Positions 1 to 4,851 of a DNA stretch of 5,052 nucleotides are shown piece by piece. Below the pieces are notes generated by a model that saw only the letters and a list, made by a program, of their open reading frames with translations, did not search any database and was not told where the DNA came from. Location: positions 1 to 5,052 of the forward strand of contig JALOMU010000175.1 in NCBI GenBank assembly GCA_025455285.1, written 5' to 3'. Positions within the stretch are counted from its first letter, which is position 1, and every line of letters starts with the position of its first letter. The position numbers and the translations under genes are program-made. Source of the DNA: Flavihumibacter sp. (GTDB lineage Bacteria; Bacteroidota; Bacteroidia; Chitinophagales; Chitinophagaceae).

Positions 1-1
1 G

Positions 2-430
2 GTTAAAGAAGGGGTAACCAGTGGGATTGTTAACGCTTCCGGTGATCTTACTACCTGGGGCAAACAGGAGAATAGGGAACCCTGGACCATCGGAATTGCT
101 GATCCCAATGCAGCCAGTCACTTGTTCTCCTATATCAACATTACCGATATGTCTGTTGCCACTTCCGGTAACTATGAAAAATTTATTGAGATTAGCGGAA
201 AGCGCTATTCCCACACCATCGACCCTCGTACAGGTATGCCTGTTAGTGGAATAAAAAGTGTAACAATTATTAGTCCGTTTGCAGAACTCTCTGATGCACT
301 TGCTACTCCCGTTATGATTATGGGAACAGAAATTGGCCTGGATATGCTGAACCAGATGAAACAGGTTGCTGCTCTCATTATTGATGATTCAAACAGATTA
401 AAGACAACCCGAAATATTCAATTGATATGA
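2..430 (+). CDS. apbE: FAD:protein FMN transferase (ApbE family), 3' part only
   Basis: This reading frame is open from the window edge and gives the last 142 residues of a protein whose family is usually 300-350 residues long, so the N-terminal half lies upstream. ApbE enzymes split FAD and attach FMN through a phosphoester bond to a Thr/Ser of extracytoplasmic proteins, using Mg2+. Visible family motifs, numbered within the fragment, are the NASGDL core (11-16, normally x-x-G-G-D), ATSGNYEKF (53-61), YSHTIDPRTGMPV (69-81), and SDALAT (97-102). Asp98 and Thr102 of SDALAT match the family's metal ligands. The catalytic half therefore appears intact. The stop overlaps the next start as ATGA, indicating translational coupling with the small lipoprotein downstream. 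The signal or lipoprotein peptide cannot be seen. The family call is secure; the target protein is unknown. Confidence 0.93.
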   Translation, partial: VKEGVTSGIVNASGDLTTWGKQENREPWTIGIADPNAASHLFSYINITDMSVATSGNYEKFIEISGKRYSHTIDPRTGMPVSGIKSVTIISPFAELSDALATPVMIMGTEIGLDMLNQMKQVAALIIDDSNRLKTTRNIQLI

Positions 431-639
431 TACAAAAAATCGTAGTAGGTATTTTATTACTAACCGGACTCACCAGCTGCCAGGTGGTAAAAGAGTTTCA
501 GAAGAATCGCCTGAATGATGCGGAGATGGTATTAGGAAACCGAAAGGTGGAAAAAACAGAACTCAGCTTTCAATCCTACAGGGAAGGTGCTGCTGGTGCG
601 AATGCCGGTAAATCCGGTGGTGGTTGTGGTTGCAATTAG
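427..639 (+). CDS. Small DUF4266-type lipoprotein with GGGCGCN C-terminus
   Basis: A 70-residue protein. Residues 1-17 form a lipoprotein signal peptide (MIQK, then a hydrophobic IVVGILLLTGL stretch) ending in the lipobox LTSC, so Cys18 would be lipidated and the mature protein would have only 53 residues. The mature part has a charged segment with the RLNDAEM motif (28-34), a SYREGAAGANAG stretch (50-61), and a terminal GGGCGCN in which Cys67 and Cys69 form a C-G-C pair. The short N-terminal motif plus Gly/Cys tail is what I recall for DUF4266, whose members sit beside DUF3570 and ApbE genes. The start is fixed by the ATGA overlap with apbE and by the signal peptide. Function is unknown. The tail could bind a metal, form a disulfide, or be modified. 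The family assignment is from memory of motif and context, not a profile search. Confidence 0.85.
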   Translation: MIQKIVVGILLLTGLTSCQVVKEFQKNRLNDAEMVLGNRKVEKTELSFQSYREGAAGANAGKSGGGCGCN

Positions 640-662
640 AAACTGAAGAAGAAAACTAATAC

Positions 663-1856
663 ATGAAAAAAATCTGCCTCACTGTAATAGGCCTCTATAT
701 TGGTTTATTAGCTGCCTTTTCTCAAACAGTCCAGGATAGTTCCTATCAAAAACGCCGCTTGAAAATAGATGAGATCAACCTGGTATCAAGTTATTATCAC
801 CAGAATGGTGACCATGCTGCTGTTACCGGTGGCATTGGTTCCCAAAAGTTAACCGATCTGTCTAATTCACTGGAAGTGAAGCTGATTCGGCTCGATCGTC
901 AGCAACGAAAACAAACCTGGTCGGTTGATATTGGATTGGATCATTACACGTCTGCTTCCTCAGATAAAATTGATCCCAAAACAGTAACATCTGCCTCTTA
1001 TGCAGATACCAGAATTTATCCTTCCGTTTCCTTCAGCCGGGAAAATGAAAAGAAAGGAACAGAGTGGGGAGGAGGATTGTCCTACAGTGGTGAATATGAT
1101 TATACCTCTATTGGCGCAAATCTGCATGGGTCCAAAAAGACAGCTAATAAAATGGGTGAATTCACCGCGAAGGGCCAGGTATACATGGATCGTATCAGCC
1201 TGATTTATCCCATCGAACTTAGAGATGGTAACTCAACGGATCCTTTAAAGAGAGGCGGAGACAGCAGGAATTCATATAGTCTGGCTTTGTCCTGGTCGCA
1301 GATCGTCAACCAACGGCTGCAGGTTAGTTTTCTGCTTGATCTTATTCAACAACAAGGCTATTTATCGCTTCCGTTTAACAGGGTGTATTTTACTGATGGC
1401 ACTGTGCATGTGGAGCGATTACCGGACAGCAGATTTAAAATCCCCATTGGTTTCAGAGCTAATTATTTTGCAGGGGACCGGTTTATTTTCAGAACATACT
1501 ACCGGTATTACAAAGATTCCTGGGGATTAGCAGCCCATACTGCCAGTTTGGAAACGTCGATAAAGCTCAGCCCGTTTTATTCCTTGTCGCCGTTTTACAG
1601 GTACTATCATCAAACGGCCATTGATTATTTTGCTCCTTACATGACCCATGCTCCAGGTAAAGAATTTTACAGCAGTAATTTTGATTTATCCCAGTTCAGC
1701 AGTCATTTCTTTGGAGGAGGCGTCCGCTTTTCACCACCCAGGGGCATTCTGGGAATCCAACACCTGAACAGTCTTGAACTTCGATATGGACATTATACCC
1801 GAAGTAATTCCCTGCACTCGAATATTGTTTCCGTGCATTTGAAATGGAAGGGGTAG
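663..1856 (+). CDS. DUF3570-type outer-membrane beta-barrel protein
   Basis: A 397-residue protein with a type I signal peptide (MKKICLTVIGLYIGLLAAFSQ, cleavage near residues 19-21). The mature protein opens with IDEINLVSSYYHQNGDHAAVTGGIGSQKL (about 35-63), which I recognise as the conserved start of DUF3570. The rest consists of alternating polar/hydrophobic, aromatic-rich segments (for example TYYRYYKDSWG and LSPFYRYYHQ, about 288-335), and the protein ends in VSVHLKWKG. This pattern fits a transmembrane beta-barrel, although the last residue is Gly rather than the usual aromatic. Two TSAS motifs occur at 96-99 and 109-112, the first preceded by Asp93. The gene follows the small lipoprotein by 23 bases with no terminator or promoter visible, so it is the third gene of the apbE operon. 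The role is unknown; an outer-membrane partner or substrate of the ApbE module is an inference. Confidence 0.88.
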   Translation: MKKICLTVIGLYIGLLAAFSQTVQDSSYQKRRLKIDEINLVSSYYHQNGDHAAVTGGIGSQKLTDLSNSLEVKLIRLDRQQRKQTWSVDIGLDHYTSASSDKIDPKTVTSASYADTRIYPSVSFSRENEKKGTEWGGGLSYSGEYDYTSIGANLHGSKKTANKMGEFTAKGQVYMDRISLIYPIELRDGNSTDPLKRGGDSRNSYSLALSWSQIVNQRLQVSFLLDLIQQQGYLSLPFNRVYFTDGTVHVERLPDSRFKIPIGFRANYFAGDRFIFRTYYRYYKDSWGLAAHTASLETSIKLSPFYSLSPFYRYYHQTAIDYFAPYMTHAPGKEFYSSNFDLSQFSSHFFGGGVRFSPPRGILGIQHLNSLELRYGHYTRSNSLHSNIVSVHLKWKG

Positions 1857-1870
1857 GGAAGAGGAAGAAA

Positions 1871-1898
1871 GTGAGACGTCAGACGTGAGACGTGAAAA
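1871..1898 (+). repeat. GTGAGACGT-type short direct repeats
   Basis: GTGAGACGT occurs at 1871-1879 and 1885-1893, with a further AGACGT at 1881-1886. The 18-base stretch 1881-1898 (AGACGTGAGACGTGAAAA) recurs at 2210-2227 with a single C-to-T change, more than 300 bases away in the same orientation. The element is a run of GTGAGAC/GTGAAA words with no coding capacity. It may belong to a family of intergenic repeats; its genome-wide copy number cannot be seen from this window. Confidence 0.7.
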
Positions 1899-1947
1899 AG
1901 GGGAAACAAAGGAGACGGGAGACAAAGGAGGCATGGAAGATGGGCAG

Positions 1948-1993
1948 AGGACGATGGAGGAAAGGAGAAAAGGACGATGGAGGAAAGGAGAAA
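1948..1993 (+). repeat. Perfect tandem repeat, 2 x 23 bases, polypurine
   Basis: Two identical 23-base units lie head to tail at 1948-1970 and 1971-1993. Each begins AGGACGATGG and ends GGAAAGGAGAAA. A 23-base period is not a multiple of three, which also argues against the overlapping open frame being a gene. Perfect identity suggests a recent duplication by replication slippage in polypurine DNA. It is a potential variable-number locus. Confidence 0.9.
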
Positions 1994-2080
1994 AGAAAGA
2001 AGGGGGAATGGAAGAAGGAGGAGGGGAAGAAAGGGCTGATTCAGCTGACTGTAAAGTATTCCTGAGCGGTTGCGGAACAA

Positions 2081-2117
2081 TTCACTGACGGTTCACTGAC
2101 AGTTCGGGAACAGTGAA
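2081..2117 (+). repeat. TTCACTGAC direct repeats with inverted partner
   Basis: TTCACTGAC occurs at 2081-2089 and 2092-2100 (period 11). The inverse CAGTGAA at 2111-2117 can pair with TTCACTG at 2092-2098 (7 base pairs) or with the copy at 2081-2087. Related words (CGGTTGC at 2067-2073 and in ACGGTTGCAATTGACTGAC near 2132-2150) lie around it. This is the only non-polypurine part of the spacer before the hairpin. No function is evident. Confidence 0.55.
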
Positions 2118-2209
2118 ACAACAGTGCAGAAACGGTTGCAATTGACTGACTGGTTAGAAAAAAGGAGCCGAATGGATGGAGAAAATCACCCGAATGGCAA
2201 GGAAAGGTG

Positions 2210-2227
2210 AGACGTGAGATGTGAAAA
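2210..2227 (+). repeat. Second copy of the AGACGTGAGA(C/T)GTGAAAA repeat
   Basis: Matches 1881-1898 at 17 of 18 positions in direct orientation. It continues into further GTGAAA words (GTGAAAAGTGAAAG, then GGTGAAAAG) that run into the left arm of the hairpin at 2243. The hairpin therefore appears to have been built from, or to be part of, the same repeat family. Confidence 0.7.
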
Positions 2228-2242
2228 GTGAAAGTTGGTGAA

Positions 2243-2288
2243 AAGAGAAAAAGGTGAAAGAGGTACGCCCCTTTCACCTTTTTCTTTT
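2243..2288. terminator. Strong 18-pair hairpin, probable bidirectional intrinsic terminator
   Basis: The left arm 2243-2260 (core AAAAAGGTGAAAG) pairs with the right arm 2271-2288 (core CTTTCACCTTTTT) around a 10-base loop, AGGTACGCCC. The 15 pairs next to the loop are perfect, followed by one G-U pair and two more A-T pairs. Seen from either strand, the 3' arm ends in a T-rich tract, as expected of a bidirectional terminator between convergent genes. It lies 86 bases past the mqnC stop, a plausible distance, but 387 bases past the stop of the left operon, so its role there is less certain. It could instead be a dispersed palindromic repeat. Confidence 0.65.
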
Positions 2289-2332
2289 CCGGCCTCCTTT
2301 GCCTCTTGCTTCCGGCCCCCGTCTCCTTTGTT

Positions 2333-2362
2333 CCCTCTTCCATTCCTCCCTCTTCCATTCTT
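2333..2362 (+). repeat. Tandem 15-base polypyrimidine repeat next to the mqnC 3' end
   Basis: CCCTCTTCCATTCCT (2333-2347) is followed directly by CCCTCTTCCATTCTT (2348-2362), 14 of 15 positions matching. The reverse complement contains GAATGGAAGA, which also occurs on the + strand at 2006-2015, so the repeat family is present in both orientations in the spacer. Confidence 0.8.
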
Positions 2363-2373
2363 CCTTTCCTCCA

Positions 2374-3498
2374 CTAATACGTTATTACCTGCTCCTGTAT
2401 ATGCTCCGGCATTTCGCGGAATTCATATTGCTGATTACGGAGCTGGGGTTCAAAGCCGGCTTCGCGGATAGCTGCCTGAATGCTCTTGTAGGTAAACCGA
2501 TGCGGTGCACCTGCAGCACTTACTACATTCTCTTCAATCATGATACTTCCAAAATCATTCGCACCTGCATGCAGGCAGAGTTGCGCTACTTCCTTTCCAA
2601 CTGTCAGCCAGCTGGCCTGGATATTTTTTACATTGGGCAGCATGATGCGGCTGAGGGCAATCATCCGGATATATTCTTCTGTCGTAGTCAGGTTATGTAC
2701 ACCCCGAATACGCGCTAATAATGTATCTACATCCTGGAATGTCCAGGGAATAAAAGCAATAAACCCTTTTACACCATCCGGTTTACGCGCCTGGACATCT
2801 CTCAGTCTTACCAGGTGTTCCATCCGTTCTTCAATGGTTTCGACATGCCCGAACATCATGGTAGCAGAAGTGGTCAGGTTTAGCTTATGCGCTTCGTGCA
2901 TGATATCCAGCCATTCCTGAGACCCACATTTGCCCTTACTGATGAGGCGCCGTACCCGATCCACCAGTATTTCTGCTCCCGGTCCCGGCAGGGAATCCAT
3001 GCCTGCATCTTTTAGCGCCTTGAGCACTTCATAATGTGATTTCTTTTCCAGTTTACAGATATGGGCCACTTCGGGTGGTCCCAGTGCATGTAACTTAAGG
3101 TTGGGGAAGAGTTGCTTGAGCTGTTTGAACAGGTCTACATAATAGGCCAGTCCCAGTTCCGGGTGGTGACCTCCCTGCAGCAGGAGCTGCTCTCCACCAT
3201 ATTTAAAGGTCTCCTCAATTTTGACTTTATAGGTATCCAGATCCGTGATATAAGCTTCCGCATGTCCCGGTATCCGGTAAAAATTACAGAATTTACAATT
3301 GGCGATACAAACATTGGTGGTGTTCATATTCCGGTCAATAATCCAGGTCACTTTTCCGTGCGGCACCTGGATTTTTCGTAAGGTATCTGCCACCTGCATC
3401 AATTCAGCCAGGGGTGCCTGGTGAAACAGGAAGACCCCTTCGGCTTCAGATAAAAACTCGAAATTCAGGGCTTTGCGATACAGTTCTGCTAGTTGCAT
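2374..3498 (-). CDS. mqnC: Cyclic dehypoxanthinyl futalosine synthase (radical SAM), menaquinone biosynthesis
   Basis: A 374-residue protein, the normal length for MqnC. The enzyme cyclises dehypoxanthine futalosine by radical SAM chemistry in the futalosine route to menaquinone and acts in the cytoplasm. The radical SAM motif C-x3-C-x2-C is Cys64, Cys68 and Cys71 (CIANCKFCNFYR). It is followed by QGGHHP (108-113), PGPGAEIL (171-178), FIPWTFQ (249-255), and GANDFGSIMIEENVVSAAG (312-330). That last block separates MqnC from the related MqnE and CofH proteins. No other mqn gene is in the window, so the pathway genes are scattered, as is common. The gene reads opposite to both neighbours: it converges on the apbE operon and diverges from the protease. 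The start at 3498 fits the family's N-terminus (MQLAELYRKAL); no Shine-Dalgarno sequence is obvious. Confidence 0.94.
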   Translation of the reverse strand: MQLAELYRKALNFEFLSEAEGVFLFHQAPLAELMQVADTLRKIQVPHGKVTWIIDRNMNTTNVCIANCKFCNFYRIPGHAEAYITDLDTYKVKIEETFKYGGEQLLLQGGHHPELGLAYYVDLFKQLKQLFPNLKLHALGPPEVAHICKLEKKSHYEVLKALKDAGMDSLPGPGAEILVDRVRRLISKGKCGSQEWLDIMHEAHKLNLTTSATMMFGHVETIEERMEHLVRLRDVQARKPDGVKGFIAFIPWTFQDVDTLLARIRGVHNLTTTEEYIRMIALSRIMLPNVKNIQASWLTVGKEVAQLCLHAGANDFGSIMIEENVVSAAGAPHRFTYKSIQAAIREAGFEPQLRNQQYEFREMPEHIQEQVITY

Positions 3499-3525
3499 GA
3501 TGCGATTTTATTCCACTATGACCAA

Positions 3526-3559
3526 CAAAATTAGGTTGTGAATGTTGGATGGGTTCAAA
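3526..3559 (-). promoter_or_regulatory. Possible Bacteroidota-type promoter for mqnC
   Basis: On the - strand, TAATTTTG (3533-3526) matches the Bacteroidota -7 consensus TAnnTTTG exactly and ends 27 bases before the mqnC start. A TTTG (3559-3556) lies upstream as a candidate -33 element, but the gap is 22 bases, a little longer than the usual 19-20. The -7 match is good; the -33 assignment is tentative. Confidence 0.45.
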
Positions 3560-3612
3560 TAATTTATGACCGACGGTTCAATTCGGTTTCAAATTGATTG
3601 TAAATTCATTCA

Positions 3613-4827
3613 GTGCGCTACCTTTCTAAACTGCTATTGATTGCCTGCTGCTCTGCCTGTTTCCTTTCGGTAACAGCACAGGAGTATTTTTCCCAGCCCC
3701 CGGCTCAACTCATTACCAGCTTTGGATTCAGAATGTATAGCGGAGGAGTGGTTACTTTAAAAGCAAAACTGAACGATTATCCGGATTCCCTGAACTTTAT
3801 ATTAGACACGGGTAGCGGTGGTATTTCCCTGGATTCCACTACTGTAGAAAGGTTAAAAATTCCGTCCGTTGCTTCTGACCGCACGATCAGAGGCATTGCA
3901 GGAGTAAAAAAGGTCCGGTTTGCCAACAATAACACGCTTCATTTCCCCGGACTAACAGTAGACAGCCTGAACTTTCACATCAATGATTATGAGATTCTGA
4001 CAAGTGTTTATGGCGAACATATTGATGGTATTATCGGGTATAGTTTTCTATCCCGCTACATCGTTAAGTTGGATTATGACACCAGCCGGATTTCCGTGTA
4101 TTCACCAGGTACGATTCGGTACCCGAAAGGAGGTTTTATGATTCGTCCCAACCTGGCTACCATCCCGGTTACCACCAACCGGATCAAAGAAGAACGTAAA
4201 ATCAACACCCGGTTTTTCTTTGATATCGGAGCCGGTTTATCCCTGTTACTGACAGAAGATTTTATTGGCGATAGCAGTTTATACAGTAAAAAAAAGAAGT
4301 TCTGGACCACCCAGGCAGAGGGGCTGGGCGGGAAAGCATTCATGAAAATCACCACCACCAAGGAGTTTCGGGTCGGACCTTACAAGTTTCGAAGGGTTCC
4401 CACTTTTATATTTGAAGACGAGTTCAATGTAACTTCCTATCCCTACCTGGGCGGACTCATAGGCAATGATCTGTTACGTCGGTTTAATGTGATTTTCAAT
4501 TATGATCGGAGGGAAATTTACCTGACTCCCAACAAACATTTCCGGGAGCCTTTTGATTATGCTTATACCGGCCTGGGTTTTTATTTTATCGATGGCCAGG
4601 TAACAGTAACTGATATCATGCCTGGTTCACCGGCAGAAAAAGCAGGGTTCAAGGTGGGTGATGTAATTATAGCAGTTGATAATAATATGAGCAGGAATAT
4701 CCAGGCATACCGGAGTATGTTGCAGCAAACGGGAGCAAAACTGAAATTTCTCGTAGTAAGACAGAAGGATGGCGACCTGGAAGAACTCTTCATGAAAGTG
4801 GGAAGTATTCTCAAAAAGAAGAAATGA
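3613..4827 (+). CDS. Exported pepsin/retropepsin-like aspartyl protease with C-terminal PDZ domain
   Basis: A 404-residue protein starting at GTG. An in-frame TAA lies 12 bases upstream and the signal peptide (RYLSKLLLIACCSACFLSVTAQ, cleavage near residue 22) begins right at this codon, so a later ATG start is unlikely. LIAC at 9-12 resembles a lipobox but leaves a very short hydrophobic core. Lobe 1 (about 40-165) has the catalytic FILDTGSG motif with Asp65 and the hydrophobic-Gly motif IDGIIGYSFL (138-147). Lobe 2 (about 180-305) has FFDIGAG with Asp204 and LGGLIGNDLL (279-288). A PDZ domain (about 318-398) contains GLGF (320-323) and MPGSPAEKAGFKVGDVI. The protein likely cleaves or binds substrates in the periplasm or at the cell surface; its target is unknown. 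The second active-site motif reads D-I-G where D-T-G is usual. An M16 peptidase gene follows after 24 bases. Confidence 0.9.
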   Translation: MRYLSKLLLIACCSACFLSVTAQEYFSQPPAQLITSFGFRMYSGGVVTLKAKLNDYPDSLNFILDTGSGGISLDSTTVERLKIPSVASDRTIRGIAGVKKVRFANNNTLHFPGLTVDSLNFHINDYEILTSVYGEHIDGIIGYSFLSRYIVKLDYDTSRISVYSPGTIRYPKGGFMIRPNLATIPVTTNRIKEERKINTRFFFDIGAGLSLLLTEDFIGDSSLYSKKKKFWTTQAEGLGGKAFMKITTTKEFRVGPYKFRRVPTFIFEDEFNVTSYPYLGGLIGNDLLRRFNVIFNYDRREIYLTPNKHFREPFDYAYTGLGFYFIDGQVTVTDIMPGSPAEKAGFKVGDVIIAVDNNMSRNIQAYRSMLQQTGAKLKFLVVRQKDGDLEELFMKVGSILKKKK

Positions 4828-4851
4828 GGTCTTTTGATTTAAGTTTGCAGT

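Larger units (their letters stand above)
1857..2373. other. Gene-free, strand-asymmetric repeat-rich spacer between convergent genes
   Basis: I see no credible gene here. Open frames exist on both strands, but their products are low-complexity Glu/Gly/Lys-rich or Ser/Phe/Leu-rich translations of polypurine and polypyrimidine DNA. From about 1850 to 2035 the + strand is almost pure A/G. From 2041 to 2160 composition is mixed, with TTCACTGAC repeats. From about 2200 to 2260 it is purine-rich again, and after the hairpin loop (2261-2270) it becomes pyrimidine-rich to 2373. Because the flanking genes converge, the downstream part of each transcript would be largely purine-rich. The spacer is unusually long for this compact window and its repeats suggest accumulation of intergenic repeat elements, not lost coding sequence. 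Confidence 0.75.

Noticed and set aside
813..842. DHAAVTGGIGS in the DUF3570 protein (residues 50-60) resembling the D-A-V-S-G-A-T flavinylation motif
   Set aside because: The acceptor position after T-G-G is Ile, not Thr/Ser, and this stretch is simply the conserved N-terminal block of the DUF3570 family. The TSAS motifs are better candidates.
1885..2088. 67-residue open frame on the + strand in the spacer
   Set aside because: Its product is a low-complexity Glu/Gly/Lys/Arg string from polypurine DNA, it crosses a 23-base tandem repeat, and it shows no domain or start signal.
2041..2358. 105-residue open frame on the - strand, and overlapping frames on both strands around 2186-2471
   Set aside because: These are Ser/Phe/Leu- or Glu/Lys-rich translations of polypyrimidine or polypurine DNA that run through the hairpin, and some overlap mqnC. 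There is no recognisable family.
1857..2373. CRISPR array or insertion-sequence remnant in the repeat-rich spacer
   Set aside because: The repeats are not regularly spaced with unique spacers, no transposase fragment or target-site duplication is visible, and the words are short and low-complexity.
2254..2718. 154-residue open frame on the + strand
   Set aside because: Most of it is antisense to the well-supported mqnC coding region, and the first part is repeat sequence.
4288..4295. Run of eight A within the aspartyl protease gene as a possible slippage or phase-variation site
   Set aside because: It encodes a Lys-rich surface stretch (SKKKKF) in an intact frame. One eight-base run in a gene of ordinary composition is weak evidence for programmed slippage.
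4840..4847. TAAGTTTG, a perfect TAnnTTTG -7 match just before the M16 peptidase start
   Set aside because: It ends only 4 bases before the ATG, which would require a leaderless transcript, and no TTTG lies at the expected -33 distance. Co-transcription with the protease gene is simpler.
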